From CAVQHY01 sp963712465 (lineage in GTDB: Bacteria; Actinomycetota; Thermoleophilia; Gaiellales; Gaiellaceae), in the NCBI GenBank assembly GCA_963712465.1, contig CAVQHY010000008.1, positions 372,001 to 436,000 of the forward strand: a stretch of 64,000 nt of DNA. The letters run 5' to 3'. Below the pieces are notes generated by a model. That model was not told where the DNA came from. It ran no database searches and worked only from the letters and a program-made list of their open reading frames with translations. The position numbers and the translations under genes are program-made. Of this stretch, positions 36,595-44,649 are shown one piece after another. Numbering within the stretch: position 1 is the first letter of the stretch; every line of letters begins with the position of its first letter.

Positions 36595-36609
36595 GGCCTG
36601 ACGGCTACG

Positions 36610-37128
36610 TCACGGCGTGGAGTAACCCGGGTACTGGTACCTGCTCGACCCGGATGAGCTGGACGAGCTCGAGCCCTTCCCGAGCCGGACGACGTGCCAG
36701 GTGAACGACTGGCCGCCGAACACATCGTGGAAGTTGTCGCCCGTCACCTTCCCCGGGCCCTCGACCGTGAAGGTGTAGAGACGCTTACCGTTGAACGTGA
36801 CCTGCATCGCCCCGCCGGGCCGCCTCGCGAGCCCGAGCTTGCCGGGAAGCGACTTGGCTTTCGGCGCTCCGTGGCTGATCAACGGCTGCCAGAACTTCAC
36901 GCATTCTCCGACGCAGAGCACCATCTTCCCGTGCTCCTGGTCGTTTTGGTAGAGCGCGCGACCATTCGCGTCGACGAGCACCCTTCCTGCGGCACCGAGC
37001 CTCTTGACGGACACGGTCGCGCTGCTTGGTCGTCCCGTTCCACCACCCGCCGCCGCGATCGCCAAAGCGACGCTGACGGCGAGCGCGAGTACGGTGGCGA
37101 CTCCGATGATGAGCAATCGCTGTTTCAC
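36610..37128 (-). CDS. Secreted repeat protein of the PF03640 (YX4D) lipoprotein type
   Basis: 172 aa with signal peptide MKQRLLIIGVATVLALAVSV. Two copies of the Secreted_repeat motif: GRVLVDANGRALYQNDQEHG with CVGECVKFWQPL, and MQVTFNGKRLYTFTVEGPGK with GDNFHDVFG. The second Cys pair binds the fold. A Ser-rich C-terminal tail follows. Function of the family is not known; members are often cell-surface and sometimes linked to ECF sigma genes, as here: the divergent gene 72 bp away is an ECF sigma factor. Confidence 0.83.
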   Translation of the reverse strand: MKQRLLIIGVATVLALAVSVALAIAAAGGGTGRPSSATVSVKRLGAAGRVLVDANGRALYQNDQEHGKMVLCVGECVKFWQPLISHGAPKAKSLPGKLGLARRPGGAMQVTFNGKRLYTFTVEGPGKVTGDNFHDVFGGQSFTWHVVRLGKGSSSSSSSGSSRYQYPGYSTP

Positions 37129-37200
37129 GGTGATCCCCCCTCTTGTGGTTACAGTGCCCCTTCACCTAGTCCGACGCCACGGTGCGTCGATTCCTTCCCG

Positions 37201-37695
37201 ATGCGTGTTCCCCGCAGGCTCGACCCGGATCGCGCGGTCGAGCATCTGCCGCGCCTCTATCGCGCCGCGCGGGCTTGGACGAGGTCACGCGAGGAGGCGG
37301 AGGATCTCGTGCAGGAGACGTACGCGCGCGTGCTCGCGCGGCCGCGCCTCCTGCGCGAGGAGGACGAGGTCGGCTACCTCCTGCGCGCCCTGCGCAACAC
37401 GCTGATCAGTCAGCGGCGCACCGAGAGCCGTCGCCCGGTGACGACGGAGCTCGCGGACGAGCTCGCCGGTGGGCACGGTGGCGACGATCCCGCGGAGGCG
37501 GTCGAGACGCGCCAGGTGTATGCCGCGATCGCCGAGCTCGACGACGAGTTCCGTGAGGCGCTGGTGGCGGTCGACATCGTCGGGCTCTCGTACCAGGAGG
37601 CGGCGCGCGCACTCGGCGTGCCCGAGGGGACGCTGACGAGCAGGCTCTTCCGTGCGCGCGATCGTGTGGCGAGCCGGATGAGCGGAGCTAGCTGA
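37201..37695 (+). CDS. ECF-family RNA polymerase sigma factor
   Basis: 164 aa. Region 2: LPRLYRAARAWTRSREEAED and LVQETYARVLARP (-10 recognition). Region 4: AIAELDDEFREALVAVDIVG and LSYQEAARALGVPEGTLTSR (-35 recognition HTH). Typical SigE-like ECF length. Start ATG 37201. Convergent with and overlapping by 8 bp the anti-sigma-like gene; divergent from a secreted protein gene that is a plausible target. Confidence 0.92.
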   Translation: MRVPRRLDPDRAVEHLPRLYRAARAWTRSREEAEDLVQETYARVLARPRLLREEDEVGYLLRALRNTLISQRRTESRRPVTTELADELAGGHGGDDPAEAVETRQVYAAIAELDDEFREALVAVDIVGLSYQEAARALGVPEGTLTSRLFRARDRVASRMSGAS

Positions 37696-38440
37696 CCGAC
37701 CAGCTCGCGAGTGTCACGAGCTCCGTGCGCGGAGCATCGCCGAGGAGGACGCAGGTGTGCCCTCCGCGCTGCCAGGTCACTGCGAGCTTGTCGTTGAAAC
37801 GCACGGCCTGGTACGGGGTGCCACCGACCGTCGTCGTCTGACCGCCCGACGGGCTCGGAAGGCCGTCTCCCGAGACGATCACGTAGGCGAGCCGGCGCTC
37901 GCCCTTGCCGTAGTAGACGACGATCGCGTCGCGTCCGCCGACGTGGCCCTTCCGCGCGCCGAGGGCCTGCCACCCGTGCGACTGAGCGTAATCCGGGAAC
38001 GCAACACCCTGGACGTCGACGGCGAGCTTCGATCCGCCCGCGGACGCCGGCGCCGGTTCGGTCGGCGCCTTCGTCGCGAGCTCAGCTGCCTGCGCGACGC
38101 TCGGCGCCCCTGGGCCGCCCATGAGTACGACCGCCGTCACCACGACGGCGGCGACGGCTACACCCACGGCTGCGAGGCGCGGCGCAAGCGACCGTCTTCG
38201 GGCTCTCCGCGTATGGGCGCGGTCCTCGACAGTAGCCCGAAGCGAGGCCGACGGCTCGTCCTGGAGCGCCGCGGTGAGCGCGAGCGACTGCCGCTGGCGC
38301 TCTACAAGCTCCTGGAGCTCGGGAGATGCCGCGACACGCGCCTCGACCTCGGGGCGCCGATCTGCGGGAAGCGTTTCGTCCGCGAGCGCAGCGAGCTCGG
38401 CCAACTCGCGCTCGCTCAGCTCCGAAATCGCGTCGCTCAT
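37688..38440 (-). CDS. Anti-sigma-factor-like membrane protein
   Basis: 250 aa from ATG 38440. The cytoplasmic N-terminus (ISELSERELAELAALADETL, PADRRPEVEARVAASPELQE) resembles zinc-less anti-sigma domains. A TM helix at about 90-112 (LAAVGVAVAAVVVTAVVLM) precedes an extracellular domain with VDVQGVAFPDYAQSHGWQAL, DAIVVYYGKGERRLAYVIVSG and a C-terminal HTCVLLG. It is convergent with the ECF gene rather than downstream in an operon, so pairing is inferred from proximity and topology. Confidence 0.75.
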   Translation of the reverse strand: MSDAISELSERELAELAALADETLPADRRPEVEARVAASPELQELVERQRQSLALTAALQDEPSASLRATVEDRAHTRRARRRSLAPRLAAVGVAVAAVVVTAVVLMGGPGAPSVAQAAELATKAPTEPAPASAGGSKLAVDVQGVAFPDYAQSHGWQALGARKGHVGGRDAIVVYYGKGERRLAYVIVSGDGLPSPSGGQTTTVGGTPYQAVRFNDKLAVTWQRGGHTCVLLGDAPRTELVTLASWSVS

Positions 38441-38510
38441 CGGCTCGTACATGAAAGTACAGACATCCGTCCTCTACTGAGTAGGACGCTTCCGGGCGCC
38501 AATTCTTCCC

Positions 38511-38780
38511 GTGCTCGGAGACGACGACCGCCGGCGGATGGATCCCGACGCGCACCTTTCGCACCTATCCGCCGTGTTTCGGAAACTCGACGGGCAACCA
38601 AGACGCGGCGCGATCCTTCGCGCCCTTCGCCAGACGAGCGAGGGGCTGACGTTGACCGAGATCTCCAACTTCTTCGGGCGCCATCTCTCCTCGGGACGCC
38701 TCGACCGTGCTCTCGGGTTCCTGCTCGACCACGGGCTAGCGGCATCCTCCGAGTGGAGCGTACCGGGATCGAACCGGTGA
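38511..38780 (+). pseudogene. Winged-helix fragment abutting attachment-site copy 2
   Basis: GTG 38511 opens LSAVFRKLDGQPRRGAILRA, LRQTSEGLTLTEISNFFGRH, LSSGRLDRALGFLLDHGLAA, a complete winged-helix domain. The frame then runs into the tRNA-derived repeat (SEWSVPGSNR). Such wHTH domains form the C-terminus of primase/ATPase proteins on actinobacterial integrative elements, so this is probably the last piece of an element gene. No N-terminal domains remain. Confidence 0.5.
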
Positions 38781-38799
38781 CCTCCGGCTTGCAAAGCCG
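38754..38799 (-). repeat. tRNA-Ala 3' fragment (attachment-site copy 2)
   Basis: 46 bases identical to 56599-56644 of tRNA-Ala(TGC), starting exactly at the discriminator base, same orientation; identity stops just past the anticodon loop. Distal attachment site of the 17.8-kb island. Confidence 0.88.
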
Positions 38800-39366
38800 C
38801 TGAAGCGGTGAGAGCACTCGTTGACGAACGAGCGCGAACGCTCGCAACCATGCGGGTTTGCGGGCGTTCCGGCGGCGTCAGCCCGCGTGGCTGCGTGAGC
38901 GGGTTTCGGGACGTTTGGGCGTGGATTGGGCGTAGGCAGCAACGTCGTTTCGCGAACGGACCCGGACCGTTTGGCTCCGCGAGCTGGGCTAGAGCCCCTC
39001 GATCTCCGCTTGCGTGTTCGACGATAGTCTTTGAGGGAATCGATGTTTCCCAGTGTCTTGGCTCGATCCTGGCCGGAGATCTCCGGATCGGCGAGCGCCC
39101 TCTCGAAGGTCGCACGCATGCGCTCCGCTTCATTCCACGTCGCGCCCCAGGCGGGATAACGACAGTGTTCCGTACTCCTGGGGCGTCATCCACCATTTAA
39201 CTGATGGAACGTCGTGGACGATGCCGTCGTCGAAGCTAGGATCGCTCTTGGGCTCACGCGTATGGGCAGGCTTCCTCGGCTCCGGGGGTGCGTCGAACGT
39301 GGCGGGGACGCTCACCGTGGACGACCCCTCGATGGCGCGGCGCGACGCCTACCCGCCGCTCGAGCC
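38800..39366. other. Left border of the island, no intact gene
   Basis: About 570 bp. Contains GTTTGGGC-type motifs near 38907-38925 and, just before the enolase-family gene, a frame ending in GTLTVDDPSMARRDAYPPLE with its TGA overlapping the next GTG. That frame may be the tail of a gene truncated at the island border. Confidence 0.4.
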
Positions 39367-40521
39367 GTGAGGATCATCGCTGTAGAGGCGATCGCGCTCC
39401 GGGCTTCGGAGGCCATGCCGGGCAGTGCCGACTCTGCTCACACCGCCGCAATCGTGCGCGTGCACACCGACGAGGGGCTCATCGGTGTCGCCGAGTGCGA
39501 CCACGCCCCTGAAACGATACGGGTTCTGCTGCACGCGCCGGGCTCATCGAGCTGGAGCGTCGGCATCGAGAACGCTCTGATCGGCCATGATCCGCTCGCT
39601 CTCGAGGAGATCACGGCGCGCCTCTACCGCGGTAACGTTCACGCTGGCCGGCGGGGACTCGGGCTCGCCCTCCTCAATGCGATCGACGTAGCGCTGTGGG
39701 ACATCCGCGCCCAGGCGCAGAACGAACCTCTGTGGCAGACGCTGTGGGGAGCGGGCGCCAATCCACCGCGGCCGTACGCCACGCTCTATACCGGGCCCGG
39801 AGAGTTCGACGAGAGCGTCACGCGACTTCAGGAGCTACTCGAGCGGACTGCTCCGCTCGGCTTCGACGCGGTCAAAGTGGAGCCGCTGGACGACTGCGTC
39901 CCCGAGGAGCGGATCGAGGACTTCGTTGCGGCCGCTCGGTCATGGCTCGGAGAGCACGTAGAGCTACTCGTCGACTTCGGGCATCGATTCGAGTCGGCCG
40001 AGGTGGCTGCAGCCTGGATCGAGCGTCTAGTGTGGACCGATCCATCCCTGATCGAGACTCCTTTGTGGGTCGACGATCTCGCCGCCTATTCGCAACTCGC
40101 GGAACTGAGCGCTGTGCCAATCGCGGCAAGCGAACTCTACGAGAGTTACTGGGAGTTCCACTCCCTCATCCATCTCGGCCGGATCGGGGTCGTGCAGCCT
40201 TGGGTTAACCGCGTCGGCGTCTCCGGCACCCTCCGGGTGGCGCAGGAGGCCCGTGAGGCCGGCCGACGCTGCGTCCTCGCTGGCTGGAACGCGACCTCGA
40301 TCGGGGTGGCGGTCAACGTACACGTCGCAGCTGGGCTCGGTGGCGGCATCGTACTCGAGCACGCCCCTGTCGAGGTCTACGACGGCTTCCCGCTTCGACC
40401 CGTAGCGAGCCCTGAGCCTAGGCTTGAAGGCGGGGCTTTTCAGCTGCCGACGGCCCCGGGTCTGGGCGTCGAAGTCGACCACGAACTGCTCGACATGTTC
40501 GCATCGAGCGAGACTGCCTGA
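39367..40521 (+). CDS. Enolase-superfamily (mandelate racemase-like) protein with atypical active site
   Basis: 384 aa. N-terminal capping domain about 1-120 (RIIAVEAIALRASEAMPGSA; AAIVRVHTDEGLIGVAE; GLALLNAIDVALWDIRAQA), then a beta/alpha barrel. Metal ligands are kept: LLVDFGHRF (Asp), LIETPLW (Glu), ASELYES (Glu). The catalytic bases are not: the usual KxK reads KVE (AVKVEPL), the Asp of the Asp-His dyad is Trp (VVQPWVNRVG), and the PHGW His is missing (CVLAGWNATS). Substrate and reaction are therefore open, though sugar-acid dehydration/epimerisation is usual. GTG 39367 overlaps an upstream frame's stop by 4 bp. Confidence 0.8.
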   Translation: MRIIAVEAIALRASEAMPGSADSAHTAAIVRVHTDEGLIGVAECDHAPETIRVLLHAPGSSSWSVGIENALIGHDPLALEEITARLYRGNVHAGRRGLGLALLNAIDVALWDIRAQAQNEPLWQTLWGAGANPPRPYATLYTGPGEFDESVTRLQELLERTAPLGFDAVKVEPLDDCVPEERIEDFVAAARSWLGEHVELLVDFGHRFESAEVAAAWIERLVWTDPSLIETPLWVDDLAAYSQLAELSAVPIAASELYESYWEFHSLIHLGRIGVVQPWVNRVGVSGTLRVAQEAREAGRRCVLAGWNATSIGVAVNVHVAAGLGGGIVLEHAPVEVYDGFPLRPVASPEPRLEGGAFQLPTAPGLGVEVDHELLDMFASSETA

Positions 40522-40740
40522 GGTCACTCGCAACGTCGATTGGCGAGCGGAAGCCCCGACGAGCACTGGCCCCGCCCCCATCGGGGCGTCGAAGGGCGAT
40601 GGGGACGGTGCCGGAATGCGACGGGCGCGTGGAGGCGCCCACACCGCGGCCGACACGATCAGGAGAGGCCCGTTTGGACCACAAGTCAGCGCGGCGCCAT
40701 GCGGCGACGGGGCGATAGGGCGCGACTGGTTCGCCGGCTT

Positions 40741-41946
40741 TCAGACCAACGGCGACTTGCGCCCGGGATCGAACTTCATCGCCGGAGGGCTGAAGAACTC
40801 ACGCCCGAGACGCGGCTTCTCACCCGGCCCGTAGCGGCGCTCGTCGAGAGGCCAAACGTAACCCTCCAGCTCGTCAGTCCCACGTCCCAGAATCGTGCCG
40901 GAACGGGCGTACTCGTCGAGCACCGCGGCAAGTCCGTACCGCTGGATCGGGCAAACCTTCATGCAAACGCCACAGCCGTCTGCCTGGGCGACCGTGGGGA
41001 AGCAGCGCGCGTGGTTGATCTTCGCCTTTACAACACCGCGAAATGCCTCGCGATTCGCCGGGATAGCCCCCGCAGGGCAGCGTTGCACGCATGCCTTGCA
41101 GCGGTCGCAGATGCCGTGGATCCCGTAGTCGACGGGTGTGTCGAGCTCGAGCGGGGCGTCGGTCGTGACCAGGATGAGACGGCAACGAGCGCCTGCGCTC
41201 GGGGTGAGTAGCTGACCGTTCAGGCCGAGCTGCCCGAGTCCCGCGTCGACGGCGTACGGGATTGCCACGGCTTCATGTGTTCCATGGGCGTGCGCTTGAT
41301 AGCCGAGGCCGTGGAGGAACTTCGCCAGCTCGGCGCACATGGCCATGCCCTCCGCTTCAGCGTCATAGGCCGCTCGATTCGAGCGGACGCTTGGTGTCGT
41401 CTGACTGGCCTCCGAGTTCTGCTCGAGCACGCAGACGATGACCCGGTCACCGGCCTGATGGCCGGTGTATTCCAGATAGGTGTAAAGCGGGTTGTACCGA
41501 GCGACACCCACTGCGCCGAAACCGAGTGTCCGAGCGCGCTCGCGCACGGTGCGAGCCAGCTCTGCGGGATCTGTGATGGCCGGGCGGGCACGAGCTCGTT
41601 GCCGACGCGTGCGCAGCACTGCCCTTTCGGCCCTAGCGAGCCGCGGTGCCACGGGGAGAAACGACGGCCACTCGTTTGCAGTCTCCCAGGCGATCGACTC
41701 CTCGTGAACCTTGTGGAACAGGTGAAGCGGCTCGGCCGCGAGGGAGCTCTCCTCGGCCTCGACGTCTCTAATCGCTCCTGGCACGGTGAGAAGCTCAGCC
41801 GGGATCGAAGGAAGAACAACGTCCCATGGCCTGCGAGGCGACGCATAATGGCGACGAAAGTAGCGGGGAAGCGAGGGAATCACCCACATCCGACCTGCCA
41901 CCGCCGGCTTTGTTAGCGCACGCATCAGAGCGATTACCGGATTCAT
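40741..41946 (-). CDS. 4Fe-4S QueG/reductive-dehalogenase-like oxidoreductase
   Basis: 401 aa. The N-terminal half (about 130-250) resembles the cobalamin-binding fold of epoxyqueuosine reductase and reductive dehalogenases (TLGFGAVGVARYNPL, DAGLGQLGLNGQLLTPSAGA). The C-terminal half has two 4Fe-4S motifs: CDRCKACVQRCPAGAI and, after ARCFPTVAQADG, CGVCMKVCPIQRYG. No Tat signal and no HEAT repeat, so it is neither a classic exported dehalogenase nor QueG. ATG 41946 overlaps the Gfo/Idh stop by 4 bp, so it is the last gene of the leftward operon. Suggests a reductive step on the operon's substrate. Confidence 0.72.
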   Translation of the reverse strand: MNPVIALMRALTKPAVAGRMWVIPSLPRYFRRHYASPRRPWDVVLPSIPAELLTVPGAIRDVEAEESSLAAEPLHLFHKVHEESIAWETANEWPSFLPVAPRLARAERAVLRTRRQRARARPAITDPAELARTVRERARTLGFGAVGVARYNPLYTYLEYTGHQAGDRVIVCVLEQNSEASQTTPSVRSNRAAYDAEAEGMAMCAELAKFLHGLGYQAHAHGTHEAVAIPYAVDAGLGQLGLNGQLLTPSAGARCRLILVTTDAPLELDTPVDYGIHGICDRCKACVQRCPAGAIPANREAFRGVVKAKINHARCFPTVAQADGCGVCMKVCPIQRYGLAAVLDEYARSGTILGRGTDELEGYVWPLDERRYGPGEKPRLGREFFSPPAMKFDPGRKSPLV

Positions 41947-42986
41947 GTCCCAGCTCCGTTCCCGTGCGGAGGCTCGAGCGGCACAGTCCGCCCGCTGGTG
42001 AGCGACTCCTCCATCGCGAGCGCGACCTCGACTGCTGCTCTCGCGTCCCTTGCGCCGACCACTGGATCGCCGCCGTCTCGCACTGCGGAAAGGAACGACT
42101 CGAGCTGAATCGCGAACGAGCCAGATTGAACACCGTGGACCTCGGGACGGAAGTAGGCGTCGGGAAACTCGAACGTCTGCGTTCCTGGTGCTGCCTCGTC
42201 GGCTCCGAGCATCCAAACACCGTGGTGGTGAATGGAAACAAACGCGCACGAGCGGGTTCCGACGTACGACAAGCGATGTTCCCCGGTCGGAACGCCCGCG
42301 CTGTACGGCAGGCCCCAGGAGAGCTCGATCAGCCCGAGCGCCCCTTTCTCGAAGCGAAGAATCGCCGCGACACTGTCCACGCGGCCGGGTACACGGACGG
42401 CAGCTCCTTCCGCATGCACCCTGGTCACAGTGCCTGCAAGCCAACGCATGATGTCGACAGCGTGGACGCCGACATAGAGCGGGAGGTTCGTGCGCCGAGA
42501 GAGCCGGTCGGCCTCGGACGCGGCGGAGTTGTTGCGGACGACAAGATGGACAGGATCGCCGAGGCGGCCAGCCTCCTGAGCTGCCTTGACCGCAGCGAAA
42601 CGTGGATCGAAGCGAAGGACGTGGCCGATCGCAAGCAGTGCCCCGGACACATCGGCCTCTGCGATCATCGCGTCGGCGTCCTCAAGCGAGGTGGCGATCG
42701 GCTTCTCACAGAGAACCGCGAGTCCGCGGGAGAGCGCGGCGACGACGGGTTCTCGGTGACGATCGTCAGGAGTTGCGACAACGACTGCCTGGATGTCGGG
42801 ATCGAGAAGCGCATCGTCGAGGTGGGACGTGAAGCGGGCACCTGCCGGGCATTCGACCGCTTTTGCGGGGTCCACGTCGCAGCACACGACAAGCTCGGCT
42901 CGGGCCGACGCGGCGAGCATGCGTGCGTGGAGCGAGCCCATGTGCCCGAGGCCGACGACAGCGACTCCAACGCGATCGCCTGTCAT
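41943..42986 (-). CDS. Gfo/Idh/MocA-family NAD(P)-dependent dehydrogenase
   Basis: 347 aa. N-terminal Rossmann domain: GVAVVGLGHMGSLHARMLA, VVATPDDRHREPVVAALSRG, and the signature CEKPIATSLEDADAMI with the catalytic-site Lys. The C-terminal alpha/beta domain (about 125-330) includes HVLRFDPRFAAVKAAQEAGR and GVHAVDIMRWLAGT (typical catalytic His). Family members oxidise or reduce sugars, inositols and sugar acids. Ends overlapping the QueG-like start. Confidence 0.9.
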   Translation of the reverse strand: MTGDRVGVAVVGLGHMGSLHARMLAASARAELVVCCDVDPAKAVECPAGARFTSHLDDALLDPDIQAVVVATPDDRHREPVVAALSRGLAVLCEKPIATSLEDADAMIAEADVSGALLAIGHVLRFDPRFAAVKAAQEAGRLGDPVHLVVRNNSAASEADRLSRRTNLPLYVGVHAVDIMRWLAGTVTRVHAEGAAVRVPGRVDSVAAILRFEKGALGLIELSWGLPYSAGVPTGEHRLSYVGTRSCAFVSIHHHGVWMLGADEAAPGTQTFEFPDAYFRPEVHGVQSGSFAIQLESFLSAVRDGGDPVVGARDARAAVEVALAMEESLTSGRTVPLEPPHGNGAGT

Positions 42987-43177
42987 GCGCTCAGGGCGTC
43001 CGTTCTCGCGACTCGCGCCATCGGGCGCAGTCGCGACGTCGAGTCTCGGCGATCGGGCGGCTCAAGCCGACGGCGGTGGTGGTGCCGGGCCGAGGACGTG
43101 GTCGCATGTGAATCCTCCGCTGTAGCTATGGAGATCGAGCCTCGCAGATGCTGCACGTTCGGGAATAGCTCCCTCCG

Positions 43178-43533
43178 TTAGTCACCCGGCGGCTCCGCGT
43201 TGCGCGACCGCGCCGTGATGACATGCGCGATGGAGGGCGATCCGAGCTCGCCGCGTGCATCGCCAACGAGTACCTCGTCCACCCCTATGCACTCCACCGC
43301 CAGCTGCCGCATGTCCGCTCGTTGTCGCAGTTGACGTGAACCGGCATCCTCGCTGACGGAAGGAACGAGGCGTAAACGCGCGCGCGACTATCCGCAGGAC
43401 CTTCCGGGCGCAAGGCCAGGCCAGGAATGGATTCCTGAACCCACGTCGCGGGAGCTGCGACGCGAGCGTCGGCGCCAACACGCGCCGCAGCCAAGTCGAC
43501 CGATTCTGGAGATTCTGGAGGGAGGGGCGTCAA
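43178..43533 (-). CDS. Unrecognised protein in the leftward operon, frameshifted
   Basis: TTG 43533 overlaps the upstream cupin stop (TTGA). The first frame reads SVDLAAARVGADARVAAPAT and RARVYASFLPSARMPVHVNC; a change near 43300 continues as MRQLAVECIGVDEVLVGDAR then GELGSPSIAHVITARSRN to the TAA at 43178-43180. The two parts have coding-like composition, about 117 aa in total. No family recognised. Confidence 0.4.
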
Positions 43534-43886
43534 TCACTTGCCCTTACGGGCACCGCCACCCAGATCGCGCGGAAACCGGCCGAGGCCTCCACGGTCTTCG
43601 AGCCGTAAGGAGCCTCGAAGACAACCGTATCTCCTCGACCGACGTAGGCGTGCTCGTCACCCATCGAGATAGTGGCATCTCCGTCCAAAACGATCCAGAG
43701 CTGGTGTCCGGCGCCTGGGTTCGACGATTCGAGTCTCCCTTCATACTCCCAGACCCCAAGGCTGAGTGCGCCGTCTGCAGTGGCGAGCGCCGTAACGCCT
43801 CGGTATGCCTGAGGCCCCGAGTAACCGGTGGACAGGGTCTCCGCCTCCAGCGGGAGCGTGCCGGCCCGGATCACATGCATGCCCAC
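43530..43886 (-). CDS. Small cupin-domain protein
   Basis: 118-aa single cupin (beta-barrel) with GVWEYEGRLESSNPGAGHQL, WIVLDGDATISMGDEHAYVG and RGDTVVFEAPYGSKTVEA. The first motif has one His rather than the full metal triad. May bind or isomerise a sugar acid, or act as a sensor. 10 bp downstream of the SDR gene; overlaps the next gene by 4 bp. Confidence 0.78.
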   Translation of the reverse strand: MGMHVIRAGTLPLEAETLSTGYSGPQAYRGVTALATADGALSLGVWEYEGRLESSNPGAGHQLWIVLDGDATISMGDEHAYVGRGDTVVFEAPYGSKTVEASAGFRAIWVAVPVRASD

Positions 43887-43896
43887 GGCGGGCCCT

Positions 43897-44649
43897 CTAG
43901 TAGGCTCGGACGCCCCCGTCGACGTCCCAGCAGGAGCCTGTTACGAATCCGCTGTCAGCGGAGAGCAGCGCCGCGATGACTCGTGCAGCATCGTTTGTCG
44001 TGCCGTGACCGAGCGGGATCACCTTGTCGAAGTGCCACGGCTCAGTTGTCGCCTCCTCTCGTATGGCGAGCTCGGAGTCGATCCAGCCGGGCGCGACCGC
44101 GTTGACGCGGATGCCGAACGGCGCGAGCTCGAGAGCAGCCGATCGCGTCAAGCCGAGGAGGCCCGCCTTCGCAGCCGAGTATGAGACGATGCGCTCGCCG
44201 CCAAGGTGCCCGCGCACACTCGAGACGTTGACGATGCGACCGGGAGTTCCGCGCTCGATCATGGCGCGTGCGGCCTCGCGAAGGACGAGGAACTGGCCCG
44301 TGAGGTTGGTGTCGATCACGTTTCGAAACAGCTCTGCCGTATGCTCGAGAAGCGGAGCCTGGACAATCCGCCCCACGAGGGCGGCATTGTTCGCGACCAT
44401 GTCGAGTCGGCCGAACCGTACCGCGATCTCGGCAACTCCTTTGCGCACCGCCGTCTCGTCGCGAATGTCGCAGACGTGGAGCTGCGCGTTCTCTAGCTCT
44501 GGGAGAAGCTGCTCACCGTCCACCAGGTGGAACACCGCGACGCGGACGCCCTCCGCAAGAAGGAGCCGGGTTAGAGCGAGCCCGATCCCGGTTGTCCCTC
44601 CGGTTACCAGAGCGGTCTCGCCCGGCGTGAACCCAAACACACCGGTCAC
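43897..44649 (-). CDS. Short-chain dehydrogenase/reductase
   Basis: 250-aa classical SDR. Cofactor motif TGGTTGIGLALTRLL, NNAALVG (NNAG-like), catalytic Ser in NVSSVRGHLGG, YSAAKAGLLGLTRSAALEL (Tyr/Lys), and the VNAVAPGWIDSEL loop. Expected to oxidise a sugar-derived hydroxyl with NAD(P). GTG 44649 overlaps the TGA of the TIM-barrel gene. Confidence 0.92.
   Translation of the reverse strand: MTGVFGFTPGETALVTGGTTGIGLALTRLLLAEGVRVAVFHLVDGEQLLPELENAQLHVCDIRDETAVRKGVAEIAVRFGRLDMVANNAALVGRIVQAPLLEHTAELFRNVIDTNLTGQFLVLREAARAMIERGTPGRIVNVSSVRGHLGGERIVSYSAAKAGLLGLTRSAALELAPFGIRVNAVAPGWIDSELAIREEATTEPWHFDKVIPLGHGTTNDAARVIAALLSADSGFVTGSCWDVDGGVRAY

Larger units (their letters stand above)
36216..38799. 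mobile_element. Tandem 2.5-kb tRNA-Ala-bounded unit
   Basis: Bounded by tRNA-Ala copies 1 and 2 in direct orientation (unit length 2538 bp). Carries the secreted repeat protein, ECF sigma and anti-sigma genes and the wHTH fragment; no recombinase. It may be the residue of an earlier element or chromosomal DNA trapped between two insertions. Confidence 0.5.

Noticed and set aside
36215..36601. ORF beginning MERTGIEPVTSGLQ, and similar peptides at 38754 and 56601 (YRDRTGDLRLAK)
   Set aside because: These peptides are translations of the tRNA-Ala antisense strand, not proteins.
38808..39200. Small ORFs in the island border (for example 38808-39200)
   Set aside because: No ribosome-binding site, family or composition evidence; they cross the att-proximal repeats.
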